NCBI GenBank assembly: GCA_036703985.1
Contig: DATNQN010000026.1
Span: 24,519 to 88,518, forward strand
DNA: 64,000 nucleotides
Reading direction: 5' to 3'
Source of the DNA: Leptolyngbyaceae cyanobacterium
Lineage (GTDB): Bacteria > Cyanobacteriota > Cyanobacteriia > Cyanobacteriales > Aerosakkonemataceae
Shown here: piece after piece, positions 1 through 9,061 of the stretch
How positions within the stretch are numbered: the first letter of the stretch is position 1
Layout: the number at the start of each line of letters is the position of its first letter
Position numbers and translations under genes: made by a program
The notes under the pieces: generated by a model
What the model was told of the DNA's origin: nothing
Seen by the model: only the letters and a program-made list of their open reading frames with translations
The model's database searches: none

Positions 1-121
1 ATTATCTCTAGTTCCACTAAAAAGTCAAGTTGGATTTCGTGAATTTTTGTGAAAAGTGTAAAAATCGAGTTATGGCAGTTGTGCTGCTAACTGGAGCAAA
101 CAGTAAACAGCGAGGAACTAC

Positions 122-982
122 GTGGCAAGACCTAAAAAAGAAGACCATCCGGAGCGCCTTGAACGATGGGCTGGGCTATTAAACCACCTTAAGCAGCAAA
201 TTCAAGTTAATTTGGATGAACAACAAAAAAATGAGCTTCTTTTGCGCTTTTTGAGCCGAAATGCCTCAAAATCTATTGCTTCTTTGACATCTTTAGAGCG
301 TTGGCTAGCTGGAGAACAGTTACCTAGCCCTACTACTCGTGCTTTGGTAGCATCTGCTTTAGGACTTTCCAGGCAAGTGCTAGATGGTTTTTTGTTCAAA
401 GGAACTCCAAGTTGGATGGAGTTAAGTCAAATGCTTCCGCCTATTTCTCAAGAATATAAAAATCCTTCCTATTTGGATTTGGGAGCAATAGACGCTAGAA
501 ATGAAGCTAATTTATTACCGATAATTAAATTATTATTATCTTATTTATCTCTGTCAAAGCTAGTAGAAATTAGAGATTTTATTAGCAGTCAAATTGAACA
601 AGAAATAACTCGTTTGAAGTTAAACATTTCTACTTATCAGAACCATCCACTTCGGCTAATTATTCAAGAAAATTGTATCCGTTCGGGCGGAAGCGAGCGG
701 TTTGCAGAAATTATATTAAGTGGAGAGCCTAAAGATTTGACTCGCTCCTCACTGTTCGATATTATTACAGGAATACGCTTGCCAAACCAAAAAGAGCTTA
801 AAGCTTTGTCTCTTTACTTAAAAGATAGGGATAACAACTATTATCCTCATGATTTTTTAGCGGCTCTACTTGCAGACAAAAAAGTTGACAATAATCAATT
901 AAATTGGAACGATCGGAATTGTCAAGAAAATTTTAGTTTGGAGAAAACTGAGAATGGTGCTAATTATGAAGGAGGAAATTAA
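122..982 (+). CDS. Hypothetical protein with two HTH-like segments
   Basis: I do not recognise a named family. The 286-aa protein is soluble with no signal peptide. Residues about 50-90 (SLTSLERWLAGEQLPSPTTR...) resemble an XRE-type helix-turn-helix, and a second similar segment follows near residues 195-245 (LFDIITGIRLPNQKELKALS). A DNA-binding or scaffold role is therefore inferred. Translation starts at GTG, with GAGG at 112-115 six bases upstream. The stop overlaps the next start (TAATG), so the two genes are probably translationally coupled. Confidence 0.75.
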   Translation: MARPKKEDHPERLERWAGLLNHLKQQIQVNLDEQQKNELLLRFLSRNASKSIASLTSLERWLAGEQLPSPTTRALVASALGLSRQVLDGFLFKGTPSWMELSQMLPPISQEYKNPSYLDLGAIDARNEANLLPIIKLLLSYLSLSKLVEIRDFISSQIEQEITRLKLNISTYQNHPLRLIIQENCIRSGGSERFAEIILSGEPKDLTRSSLFDIITGIRLPNQKELKALSLYLKDRDNNYYPHDFLAALLADKKVDNNQLNWNDRNCQENFSLEKTENGANYEGGN

Positions 983-1881
983 TGGATGGTGCGTGCGAGT
1001 TATCTAAAGAGTTTTTAGTAGCTACAGAGTACTGGTTTTATCAATCTCTACTTAATGTCGTATCACCTTCCTTGAAACAACTACTCCTTTGTGTAAAGTT
1101 ACAAAGGGTGTGCGGCTTGTCTCTTCCAGTAAAGTTGATATTTCATTGTGGTTCTAAGGAGCTAGTAAAAAAACTGTGGGATAGAGTTGAAGAAATTGCT
1201 TTAGCGATATACCAACTTCGACCTAAGTTAGGACAATCTCTACTACCCCATTTTGTATTTTATTTACAAGGACAACCTGCATCTCCGCTAGTTAATCCTT
1301 TAGTAATGCTAAGCGCACTAGCTCAAGAAGATAATCAACAGCTTTTACCTGCAAACCAACCATCTTTATTAGGAGAATTTATGAACTTACCTTTAGTTTT
1401 TTTTAACCCTAATGTTTTAGAGTCTTTTCCTTTATTTGGAAAAATAGATGATTTTTGGCTGGGGATAGCAATGGAAATTCATCAAGAACAAAAACCGTGT
1501 TTTTTAGTTAGTATGGATTTTCATAGGAATATTCTTTTTAATGAAGCCGCTGTTAAGTTGCTCAATTCCACTTCGGAAAAGTTGCTTGCTAAATCTTTGC
1601 CTAAGTTTTGGGTACCGCCCCAAGAAATTCAACCAGTTGATTACGATGCAAATATTCCACAACAGTTGACTGATTTCAATTCCTTATTGAGGGGAAATTC
1701 TCTACTACATTCCCATCGCTATGAAGGATGGCGCGAAGATGCTCAAGCTGGCACGGCAACTTGGGGAACCTGGGTTGATGATATCGAATACAAAGAATTA
1801 CCAGTGGGTGGAAATGCTCGTAAAATGGTAGTTTTGGATTGGATTAGCACTCCTTCTAATACCCCCTTGCAGAGGGTCTAA
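982..1881 (+). CDS. Hypothetical protein, possible PAS-like C-terminal region
   Basis: A 299-aa soluble protein of unknown function. The start codon shares one base with the stop of the preceding gene, and GGAGG at 971-975 serves as ribosome binding site. The C-terminal half (from about residue 165: PCFLVSMDFHRNILFNEAAV, later HRYEGWREDAQ) has a PAS-like look, suggesting ligand sensing, but this is weak. Its last 26 bases overlap the convergent SDR gene. It probably works with the HTH-like protein encoded just before it. Confidence 0.75.
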   Translation: MDGACELSKEFLVATEYWFYQSLLNVVSPSLKQLLLCVKLQRVCGLSLPVKLIFHCGSKELVKKLWDRVEEIALAIYQLRPKLGQSLLPHFVFYLQGQPASPLVNPLVMLSALAQEDNQQLLPANQPSLLGEFMNLPLVFFNPNVLESFPLFGKIDDFWLGIAMEIHQEQKPCFLVSMDFHRNILFNEAAVKLLNSTSEKLLAKSLPKFWVPPQEIQPVDYDANIPQQLTDFNSLLRGNSLLHSHRYEGWREDAQAGTATWGTWVDDIEYKELPVGGNARKMVVLDWISTPSNTPLQRV

Positions 1882-2635
1882 GTTGAGCGCCATCGACTGG
1901 TATATCAGTGCCGTTAATCCAATTGGCCCGATCGCTCAGAATAAATGCAACTACTTCTGCAATTTCTTCTGGAGTAGCTAGTCTTTTCGAGGGAAAGTCT
2001 CGCTGTTCAAAATCGGCGAACCAGTCTGGATTAACTTGCTTAAATTTGTCCCACCCTCCACCTGGAAAGTAGGTCGAACCTGGAGATAAACTGTTTACTC
2101 TAATCTTGTATTCAGCCAGTTCCCGAGCTAAGGACTCTGCCAAATATATTTGTGCAGCCTTGGCACAACCGTATTGCGCTCTTGGAGATGCCTTTTTTGC
2201 AGAGATGGAACTAATTAGTACGATACTCCCACTACCGCGTTGCTGCATGAATGGAACCGATGCTCGGATTGCATTAACACAATGGAAGAAGTTCAACTCA
2301 AATGTTTGTTGCCAGTCCAAGGGCGTCGATTCTAATAGAGAGCCACCTAATACTCCCCCTGCATTCCCTACTAAGTAGTCAATCCCACCCAACACAGTGG
2401 CACACTCTTTCACGAAAGCTTCCACTTGGCTGGGAACGGTTACGTCAGCAATAACACCGTGGGCTTTAATCCCGTAAAGCGTGAGTTTTTCTATTGTTTC
2501 GTCAAGCTGGCTAGCTCCTCTAGCACAGATACCGATATTGCACCCCTCTTTGGCAAGTTGAAGTGCGATCGCTTGCCCGATTCCTTTGCTACCACCAGTG
2601 ATTAGGGCAACTCTGTCTTTTAGGTTTAAATCCAT
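1856..2635 (-). CDS. SDR family oxidoreductase
   Basis: A classical short-chain dehydrogenase/reductase of 259 aa. Visible signatures are the Rossmann motif TGGSKGIG near residues 13-20, NAGG near residue 91, a catalytic Ser in LISSISAKK, YGCAK as the YxxxK active site, and LSPGSTYFPGG after it. Such enzymes use NAD(P)H to interconvert alcohols and ketones; the substrate cannot be read from sequence. It is transcribed convergently with the upstream unknown gene and divergently from msrA. Confidence 0.92.
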   Translation of the reverse strand: MDLNLKDRVALITGGSKGIGQAIALQLAKEGCNIGICARGASQLDETIEKLTLYGIKAHGVIADVTVPSQVEAFVKECATVLGGIDYLVGNAGGVLGGSLLESTPLDWQQTFELNFFHCVNAIRASVPFMQQRGSGSIVLISSISAKKASPRAQYGCAKAAQIYLAESLARELAEYKIRVNSLSPGSTYFPGGGWDKFKQVNPDWFADFEQRDFPSKRLATPEEIAEVVAFILSDRANWINGTDIPVDGAQLRPSARGY

Positions 2636-2823
2636 TTATTTGTTTACTATATTGATATTGCTGTTTCTAATCATAGCTGAATCAGTTTGCTATTTTGCAG
2701 ATTTAGGTGTAGCTGCTCAATATCATCATCTCGGTTTGGGATCTACTACTTTAAATAATTAAATATAACAATTTTTTTTAGCAAACTTTATTTCCAAAAC
2801 TATAAAATCGAATTGCATAAAAT

Positions 2824-2869
2824 TAGCTGTAATGCGATCGCTACTTTAGCAGCGATCGCATTACAGCTA
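2824..2869. repeat. Perfect inverted repeat built on two HIP1 octamers
   Basis: Two exactly complementary 19-bp arms (2824-2842 and 2851-2869) flank an 8-base loop. Each arm contains one GCGATCGC octamer. It lies in the divergent gap between the SDR gene and msrA and ends 28 bases before the msrA start. There is no T-tract, so a standard terminator is unlikely. Confidence 0.85.
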
Positions 2870-2897
2870 TAGCGCCTCTCGGATAAAAAAACCAATT

Positions 2898-3404
2898 ATG
2901 GATAAAGCTACCTTTGCAGCAGGTTGCTTCTGGGGAGTGGAAGACACCTTCCGCCAAGTCAAAGGCGTCCTATCCACATCTGTCGGTTATACAGGCGGAC
3001 ACTGGCCCAATCCTTGCTATCTGGACGTATGCGCTAGGGTAACAGGTCATGCAGAAGCGGTACAGATTGAATATGACCCAGCCCAGGTAAGTTACGAACA
3101 ACTGCTAGAAGTATTTTGGAATTGTCACGACCCCACCCAACTCAACCGACAAGGCCCCGATAGGGGAGAACAGTACAGGTCAGTTATTTTCTTTCATACT
3201 CCAGACCAGGAACGGCTTGCTAAAGTTTCCCAAGAAAAATTGCAAATATCTTCCAAATATGATCAAGAAATCGTGACCCAAATCCAACCTGCTGGTGAAT
3301 TTTATTTAGCAGAAGAGTACCATCAGCAATATTTGGAAAAAAAGCGACGCAAGTTAAGTAATTTAGAGGCGTTTAACGGGAACTCTGAGAACAAGACTTT
3401 ATGA
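2898..3404 (+). CDS. msrA: Peptide-methionine (S)-S-oxide reductase MsrA
   Basis: MsrA repairs oxidised methionine by reducing the S-sulfoxide epimer. The 168-aa protein has the catalytic motif GCFWGVE with the reactive Cys at residue 9. The family blocks [27 protein letters not shown] and QYRSVIFF follow in normal order. The length is ordinary for the single-domain cytosolic form, and no MsrB is fused. It may repair oxidative damage linked to the neighbouring metal genes, but MsrA is a common housekeeping enzyme. Confidence 0.97.
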   Translation: MDKATFAAGCFWGVEDTFRQVKGVLSTSVGYTGGHWPNPCYLDVCARVTGHAEAVQIEYDPAQVSYEQLLEVFWNCHDPTQLNRQGPDRGEQYRSVIFFHTPDQERLAKVSQEKLQISSKYDQEIVTQIQPAGEFYLAEEYHQQYLEKKRRKLSNLEAFNGNSENKTL

Positions 3405-3446
3405 AATAACCAGTTAAGTTACTCATTCCCTTCCAATTATAAACTT

Positions 3447-3773
3447 ATGAAAGTTCTGCACCAATCCGCTTCAGTTAAAGATGCCTTCCAAAACCAGGTA
3501 AATCAGAAGAAAGCTACTAACCGCCAAGCTACTCAGGAATCATTAGGAGGTGGCTTTTTTGGTGTCATTGGTGCAGCGATGTTTGACTTTAAGCAGGTGA
3601 AAAATCAATTTAAAGGCAGCGTGGGAGAGTGGGGAATTTCGCTGCTATTGAAGTCTTTACCGGACACCTGGGTAATGTTTAACAATGCAAAAGTGTATCG
3701 GAAATTGGGCGATCGCATCAACGCCTTCCAACCCCTTGTTGGTGACTTACATTGCTTTTTTTCACCCATCTAA
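3447..3773 (+). pseudogene. Truncated NERD-domain (nuclease-related) protein
   Basis: The first 80 residues (QFKGSVGEWGISLLLKSLPD, then TWVMFNNAK) match the start of cyanobacterial NERD-domain proteins. The sequence then changes into unrelated residues and stops at 108 aa. The catalytic part of a NERD domain would lie further downstream and is absent. I read it as a broken remnant with a frayed 3' end. A short expressed protein cannot be excluded. Confidence 0.6.
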
Positions 3774-3835
3774 CTCACGTTAAATGAGAGGAGGGAGAGA
3801 CAATACTCTCCTCCGATTTAACCCAGTAAACGTGC

Positions 3836-4147
3836 TTAAATTGCGATCGATCTAGAGTCAAGGCTGTGTTCGCCTAAATTAGAAGTAGGGTTTGTATTGC
3901 TAGGATGATGCTGATTGTGCTGACTCCCAGTAGGCTTGTTATTATTGCCCATCATCGACTGGCACTTCTCCATCATTTGAGACATTTCACCCATCATTTG
4001 TTGGTGGTCAGGCATTCCAGTGGTAGAGTGAGCAGGTGGGGTCGGAGTTGACGTTTTGTTTTGGGCAAACAAAGGGCTGACCGTTATTGCTAGAGTTACT
4101 AAACTCCCGGCGGTAGCGCTAATTACAATTTGACTAAGCTTATTCAT
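3836..4147 (-). CDS. Small secreted Met/His-rich protein, putative periplasmic metal binder
   Basis: A 103-aa protein with a clear signal peptide (cleavage likely after SPLFAQ). The mature part contains clustered ligands: MPDHQQMMGEMSQMMEKCQS and QHNQHH. Met/His clusters of this kind bind Cu(I)/Cu(II) in many periplasmic proteins; no named family is recognised. A response-regulator-type repeat (4214-4231) sits 67 bases upstream in the matching orientation, which supports metal-induced expression. Confidence 0.75.
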   Translation of the reverse strand: MNKLSQIVISATAGSLVTLAITVSPLFAQNKTSTPTPPAHSTTGMPDHQQMMGEMSQMMEKCQSMMGNNNKPTGSQHNQHHPSNTNPTSNLGEHSLDSRSIAI

Positions 4148-4213
4148 AAAAATGGAAACCTCCTAATCAACAATTACTCTTTTGGTTTCCTATTATTAGT
4201 CTGACATCTATTT

Positions 4214-4231
4214 ATGAAATTAGCATGAAAT
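4214..4231 (-). promoter_or_regulatory. 11-bp direct repeat, putative response-regulator box
   Basis: ATTTCAT-N4-ATTTCAT read on the minus strand, exact 11-bp period, upstream of the Met-rich secreted protein gene. It is one of twelve copies in the window. Confidence 0.65.
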
Positions 4232-4311
4232 TTAATTAAACAATATTTAGGTTTTTTTACTATGATATTTTACCAATTTAGTCCTTTATTGTAAAGTTTT
4301 ATAACAAACAA

Positions 4312-4342
4312 TTGACTCTCCATTAGGGGGAGAGTTTAGCTT
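4312..4342 (+). promoter_or_regulatory. MerR/CueR-type promoter
   Basis: TTGACT (4312-4317) and TAGCTT (4337-4342) are separated by 19 bp, the long spacer typical of MerR-family targets. The spacer carries the dyad ACTCTCC...GGAGAGT (4315-4321 and 4329-4335). It faces the CcdA-like/DUF1573 operon, about 155 bases upstream of its first start. The remaining 4148-4496 sequence holds nothing else recognisable. Confidence 0.75.
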
Positions 4343-4496
4343 GAATTTTAGGAACAAATTAATCATCAGCAAGCTAGTAGGCATACCGATCTGCATCTTG
4401 CCAAACAATAATTCTGTCAGTGTCTGCTGCTTGCCAAAGATTTGAGAAGTTACCGCTAAAATTTAAGATTCCATTGCCTCAATTGAGGTAATAAAA

Positions 4497-5750
4497 ATGT
4501 TTAATTTCTCAGCGAGATTACAGATAAAGCGGTTGCTACCGATGCTATTAATCTCGTTATTAACTGTCCTAATTACGGTAGCTCCTTCCCTCGGTTTTGC
4601 TAGTAAATCAACAGAAGGAATACATATTTTCTTTAGTGGTGGTTGTGCAGATTGCTGGCCTTATACAGAAAATGTATTAGTGCCGACTTTGCGTTCGCAC
4701 GGACTCTCCACTAAACCCGAAATTCACGACTATACAGTTCCTGGCGGTCGGAAATTCCTGCTAGAAGTTGCAGACTCCGTACAGCTACCACGTTCGATCG
4801 CAGACTCGCTGTATGCTTTTATCCCTACAAATAAAGGCACACTGGTCATTTTAGGTCACGTACCAGCCAACCTGATCGAAGCTGCCCTCACCTCACCCGA
4901 CTTACCCCGCCGCTTAGTTATCTGGCAACCGAAAATGCACGGACAACCCACCGAATATCGCCTCTGGGCTTGGGTTGGTCAAGTGCAAACATTCCCGATC
5001 GATCTACCTTTCGCCGAAGCACTCCAACAAGCCAGACTGTCTGCTGGGCCATTACCAGTAGGAGAAGCTAACTTAGCAGCACTATTACCTGCTGTAATTG
5101 TGACTGGATTAATTGATAGTGTAAATCCCTGTGCTTTTGCAGTCATTCTATTGTTAGTTGCTTTTCTATTCACCCTCAGACAATCAAGAGAACGCATCCT
5201 CCAACTCGGTGGCGTTTATATTTTGATGATTTTCTTCGTTTACTTTGCCATTGGTTTAGGATTATTGCGTGCCGTTAGCTTTTCCGATAACCCTCACTTT
5301 GTTGCTAGTGTAGGTAGTTGGATATTAATCGCCCTTGGCATCCTTAACTTAATTGAATATCGCTGGCCTAACTTTCCCATCAAATTACATATGCCAGCAA
5401 TAGCCCATCACAAAACTAATGAATTAATCAAAAAAGCAACCGTTCCTGCAACTGTATTGATGGGTATAATGGTTGGTTTATGTACATTCCCTTGTTCCGG
5501 CGGCATTTACGTTTCCATCATTACCTTACTCAATGCTAAAACAACAATAGCTTGGGGAATAGCGTACTTAGTACTCTACAACATCTTGTTCGTACTGCCA
5601 TTAATCCTCATATTATTAGCTGTCGGTAATCGTATGACCGCTAAAGCTTGGGCAAGTTGGGAACGCCAACACGCCTTACAAATCCGGTTATGGTACGGCA
5701 TCATCATGGTAGCGCTAGGAATCATCATGTTGAACTGGATGATTGTCTAA
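4497..5750 (+). CDS. Thioredoxin-like/CcdA (DsbD-like) membrane thiol-disulfide protein
   Basis: A 417-aa membrane protein. After a signal/anchor segment comes a periplasmic domain with the pair C50-A-D-C53 (GGCADCW), resembling a thioredoxin-like active site. From about residue 200 there is a CcdA/DsbD-type transmembrane domain with the expected membrane cysteines in DSVNPCAFAVILLL and GLCTFPCSGGIY. Such proteins carry electrons across the membrane to periplasmic thiols, for example to protect or metallate copper proteins. It heads an operon with two DUF1573 proteins behind a MerR-type promoter. Confidence 0.85.
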   Translation: MFNFSARLQIKRLLPMLLISLLTVLITVAPSLGFASKSTEGIHIFFSGGCADCWPYTENVLVPTLRSHGLSTKPEIHDYTVPGGRKFLLEVADSVQLPRSIADSLYAFIPTNKGTLVILGHVPANLIEAALTSPDLPRRLVIWQPKMHGQPTEYRLWAWVGQVQTFPIDLPFAEALQQARLSAGPLPVGEANLAALLPAVIVTGLIDSVNPCAFAVILLLVAFLFTLRQSRERILQLGGVYILMIFFVYFAIGLGLLRAVSFSDNPHFVASVGSWILIALGILNLIEYRWPNFPIKLHMPAIAHHKTNELIKKATVPATVLMGIMVGLCTFPCSGGIYVSIITLLNAKTTIAWGIAYLVLYNILFVLPLILILLAVGNRMTAKAWASWERQHALQIRLWYGIIMVALGIIMLNWMIV

Positions 5751-5808
5751 TATTTGGTCTGTAAATAATCGCTAAAAATTTAACTGCATCAGATTTTTGG
5801 AGAAATAT

Positions 5809-6396
5809 ATGTGTTGTAGCCATCATCAACATCATCACCATCGTTCTGAACAAAAACCAGTCTTTAAAATTGGTTTGGGAATCGTGGGTTCTCTAGTGCT
5901 AATTGCTGCTGGTTATGGATATTGGAATAATGTTCAAACTGCCAAAGCTGCACTCCTGAAATACTCACCTCAAGATATTGCTAAAGATAGACCGCTACGT
6001 GCCGAACACTCTCACGCAATGGCAGGACACATAGGAGGAATTATTCCATTTTTGCCTAAAGACCAGCCACAACCCAAAATTTCAGTATCCCAAACTCTCT
6101 ACGATTTTGGCACTATTGGCCCGAAAGATATTGTTAAACAAACTTTTGTTGTCCGTAACACAGGCCAAGGAACTTTAACAATTAGCAATGCTTACACAAC
6201 TTGTGGTTGTACTACGGCTGATTTTAGTTCATCTGTGATTCCAGCAGGCAAGGTAGCTTTAGTAACGGTTACTTTTGATGCTGGTTTCCACGACACACGC
6301 GGTCAGTCAGTAAGGCGGGGAATAATTATTGAGAATAACGATCCCAATCAATCCAAAGTAGAGATTTGGATAAAAGCCAACGTGCGCCAAAGTTAA
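5809..6396 (+). CDS. DUF1573 domain protein, membrane-anchored, His-rich N-terminus
   Basis: A 195-aa protein starting with a Cys/His cluster (MCCSHHQHHHH) followed by one membrane segment and a DUF1573 domain (SVSQTLYDFGTIG..., TTCGCTTADFS). The CGCT pair is characteristic of this immunoglobulin-like family. I chose the ATG at 5809 because GGAGA at 5799-5803 is well spaced; an upstream TTG at 5797 lies inside that site. The His/Cys run may bind copper. It follows the CcdA-like gene by about 60 bp, so a redox partnership is inferred. Confidence 0.85.
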   Translation: MCCSHHQHHHHRSEQKPVFKIGLGIVGSLVLIAAGYGYWNNVQTAKAALLKYSPQDIAKDRPLRAEHSHAMAGHIGGIIPFLPKDQPQPKISVSQTLYDFGTIGPKDIVKQTFVVRNTGQGTLTISNAYTTCGCTTADFSSSVIPAGKVALVTVTFDAGFHDTRGQSVRRGIIIENNDPNQSKVEIWIKANVRQS

Positions 6397-6474
6397 GCAA
6401 TCACAGGGAAGATGTAAAAAATTCATCTTCTCTGCTAATTTTTCAGATTGAGAATAAGTTTAAATGGATGAAAT

Positions 6475-6921
6475 ATGAAATTCAAATTGTTGGCAATCTC
6501 AACTTTTACTTTGGCACTTCCTTTGGGAATTTGGCTAAGTGTCAATGCGCTATCTACCCCTGATATTGACGTAGTTAGCAATTATAATTTAGGAACGGTA
6601 GTTAAAGGAAAAGTAGCAGTAGCAAACTTGCCATTGCGTAATACTGGTAATGCTCCTCTGAAAGTGGAAGCCATCAGCACATCCTGTGGCTGCACGAGTG
6701 CAAAGTTATCCTCAATGACCATATCTCCTGGAGGCCAAGCTAATTTACACATTGAGTATGACTCGAATGCTCACGAAAGCGATCGCGGAACGTTAGAACG
6801 GTATGTTTTTATTTCATCCAACGATCCGAAAGACAAGGATTTGCAGATTAAATTATCTGTTTTAGTAGAAGGAAAACCGACATCTATGATTAGTAAAAAA
6901 GTTACCTTATCTATCCCTTAG
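6475..6921 (+). CDS. DUF1573 domain protein, secreted
   Basis: A 148-aa protein with a signal sequence and one DUF1573 domain. Its motifs (TSCGCTSAKLS, ISSNDPKDKDLQIKL) parallel those of the preceding gene, making the pair likely paralogues. The two-Cys CGCT motif could be a substrate of the upstream CcdA-like protein. The gene ends the operon at a strong hairpin (6961-6990). Confidence 0.85.
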   Translation: MKFKLLAISTFTLALPLGIWLSVNALSTPDIDVVSNYNLGTVVKGKVAVANLPLRNTGNAPLKVEAISTSCGCTSAKLSSMTISPGGQANLHIEYDSNAHESDRGTLERYVFISSNDPKDKDLQIKLSVLVEGKPTSMISKKVTLSIP

Positions 6922-6960
6922 TTACCAACCAATTCAGCATACTACTGCTTACCGAAAAAT

Positions 6961-6990
6961 TTGCCTTTTCCTTTACTGAGGAAAAGGCAA
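6961..6990. terminator. Hairpin between convergent genes
   Basis: Perfect 11-bp arms (6961-6971 and 6980-6990) with an 8-base loop. It sits between the DUF1573 gene and the convergent exosortase gene and could serve both. Confidence 0.6.
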
Positions 6991-7044
6991 TTGCAGAATT
7001 GGGTAGTGAACGATGATAAAATCTTTGCTATGACATTGAGTTCT

Positions 7045-7923
7045 TTAACCCTCATCAATTGGGACTAATAAATATTTTTCAATCCCATATAGGAGCAATA
7101 CCACTAAACCTAACATAAAAGCAGATAAGAGGTCACCTCCCCATCCTTGATGCAGCCAGTTAAATAATCCATCTCGACCTGTGCCGTAAAAGAATGTTAG
7201 CAACGTATTACGGATGATATTAGTGCTAATGCTAATGATAAATGTACCTAATATCAGTAATATAGTTGCTGTTTTTGAAGCCAGATTTTCCGTCCAGTAT
7301 AACAACATTAAAGCTACGTAAATGGCAGTAAATAATAGCTTTAATCCTGCACAATATGGTGCAACTTCAACAATCCTTCCTCCGATAAATATATAGATAT
7401 TATCAACAGTTACATCCAGACCGAACTGCATGATAATAAAACCAACAGTTGCACTAATAAAGCGCTGAAGTGGCAATGTGTAGAGACCAATTAGGTAAGG
7501 AATGGGATTAGGTGTAGCGAGAAATACGAATAATAGAGGAAATTTCTGAAGTTGAAAGCCAGATATTCCTTTCAAGTACAAGCAGATTCCTGTTAATAGG
7601 ATAGGGAAAGATAGATTGACATACATGGATAAACCACTGAGATAAAAAACTCCTCCCAATCCCAGTAATACCGCTCCCAATGGATTAAACGAATCAGGCA
7701 GTTTTTGCCACTGTTTCCGCTTCATCCAGCTAATATAAGCGGCAAAAGGCAAACCAATTACACCGTGACTGAAATATTCGTGTTCTATGCCAATAGTTTT
7801 GTTGAGCCAGCCGTCATACCAATAAAATAATAAGGGAGCATATAGGATAAAGAAGCATCCAATCATAGCTCCATTCAGTAAACGGACGGAAAATGAGGTC
7901 AGAGTTTTTAGGTGAATTTGCAT
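7045..7923 (-). CDS. Exosortase (cyanoexosortase-like)
   Basis: A 292-aa polytopic membrane protein with the three catalytic positions of exosortases: Cys in EVAPYCAGLKLLF, Arg in NIIRNTLLTFF and His in NWLHQGWGGD. Exosortases are membrane transpeptidases that process proteins with PEP-CTERM-type C-terminal tails. The gene usually found beside cyanoexosortases is not adjacent, and no protein in this window has an evident PEP-CTERM tail. A response-regulator-type repeat lies 94 bp upstream, suggesting membership of the metal regulon. The A or B subtype is not assigned. Confidence 0.85.
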   Translation of the reverse strand: MQIHLKTLTSFSVRLLNGAMIGCFFILYAPLLFYWYDGWLNKTIGIEHEYFSHGVIGLPFAAYISWMKRKQWQKLPDSFNPLGAVLLGLGGVFYLSGLSMYVNLSFPILLTGICLYLKGISGFQLQKFPLLFVFLATPNPIPYLIGLYTLPLQRFISATVGFIIMQFGLDVTVDNIYIFIGGRIVEVAPYCAGLKLLFTAIYVALMLLYWTENLASKTATILLILGTFIISISTNIIRNTLLTFFYGTGRDGLFNWLHQGWGGDLLSAFMLGLVVLLLYGIEKYLLVPIDEG

Positions 7924-8016
7924 GGCAACATTTTTCTGAATAAAAATTCTTTGTTTAGAAACCGAAAGGGTTAAGATAATTTAGGAATTACCTACTTACT
8001 ATTTTTATAGAAACGA

Positions 8017-8034
8017 ATGAAATTTGAATGAAAT
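8017..8034 (-). promoter_or_regulatory. 11-bp direct repeat, putative response-regulator box
   Basis: Two ATTTCAT copies on the minus strand with an 11-bp period, 94 bp upstream of the exosortase gene. The rest of 7924-8216 shows no gene. Confidence 0.65.
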
Positions 8035-8216
8035 TGCGAAGTAAGTTCCTTAATTTTTAAAGCTGCTTGAACTGGAAGCTTTAAGGCCGTTTCAATTTTT
8101 AGCTTATTGATATAAACAACTGGGGAAACTTTGTAAAGTTATCCCCAGGCGCTAACACAGCTAATCCCTAAGTCTACAAAGGTAATACATCTATAGAGAC
8201 GACTAGAGTGTAGAAA

Positions 8217-9017
8217 TCAAAAAGAAAATGAGTAGCCTGCGGTGAGGCGTAATTGGCTGCGATCGCCTTCATCACCAGCAAAATCAGTTTGCAAACCGAT
8301 GTCAACTACACTCTGATAGCCTACCTGTTGGCGCAGTCCCACACCAGCCGATGCGATCGCACCATCTCCTTTATGCTCGCCCCCACGCACCCCTACTTCC
8401 GCCACAAAAGTGCGATCGAAGCGGCGCGGGTAGCCCAACGGTCTGGAATAGCCTAAAACCACACCCGGTACGAACGCTCGCTCATCGCTATCAGCATCTA
8501 TTTTCACATTCAAATCAAGGTTTAGGTGCAGGCGATCGTATTGTCCAACCGTTTTACTAGCAATACCGCGCAATCGTAAATCTACACCACTCGCATCCCG
8601 TCCGGTCGGTAAGTGTGCATCCGCACGCACAGCGAAAGCAGGGGTGTTATTGTATTCGCGGTTGAAATTATGAAATATACCCACCGATACATTACCTGGG
8701 TCGAAGCGAGTATCTTTTGTATCGGCGCTACCCCCAATACTAGGGTTAATACCGATATGGAAGTGTGTATTGCGTGCAAAACCGTAGACATACTCGATTT
8801 CTAACTCGCCTCCCACATCACCATCGCGAGGTAAAAGCAGCGAAGCACCCATTTCGATCGCCTGTTCGCGATAGCCGATCGATTCAGCATCATCAAAAGA
8901 TAGAGGACGGTTAGCATCAATATTATTGTGATCGCCAGCCCTTGCTTTGGTAGTTCCCGACATCATCAATGCAGTTATGCAGAATGCGGCAATTGCCTGT
9001 TTAGTTATTAATTTCAT
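8217..9017 (-). CDS. Outer-membrane beta-barrel-like protein
   Basis: A 266-aa protein with a signal peptide (cleavage near TTKARA). Alternating hydrophobic strands run to a C-terminal Phe (LTAGYSFSF), the usual signature of outer-membrane barrels. It resembles putative transporters of the phenol MetA-pathway type, but the match is general. It is probably co-transcribed with the gene 44 bp upstream that encodes a His/Met-rich secreted protein, so a role in metal passage or binding at the outer membrane is inferred. Confidence 0.75.
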   Translation of the reverse strand: MKLITKQAIAAFCITALMMSGTTKARAGDHNNIDANRPLSFDDAESIGYREQAIEMGASLLLPRDGDVGGELEIEYVYGFARNTHFHIGINPSIGGSADTKDTRFDPGNVSVGIFHNFNREYNNTPAFAVRADAHLPTGRDASGVDLRLRGIASKTVGQYDRLHLNLDLNVKIDADSDERAFVPGVVLGYSRPLGYPRRFDRTFVAEVGVRGGEHKGDGAIASAGVGLRQQVGYQSVVDIGLQTDFAGDEGDRSQLRLTAGYSFSF

Positions 9018-9061
9018 CTCAAATATTCCCCGATATTTTCTGATAGTGAAGCCAGTGAGAA

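Noticed and set aside
8253..8804. Several overlapping plus-strand frames
   Set aside because: They are antisense shadows of the barrel gene at 8217-9017.
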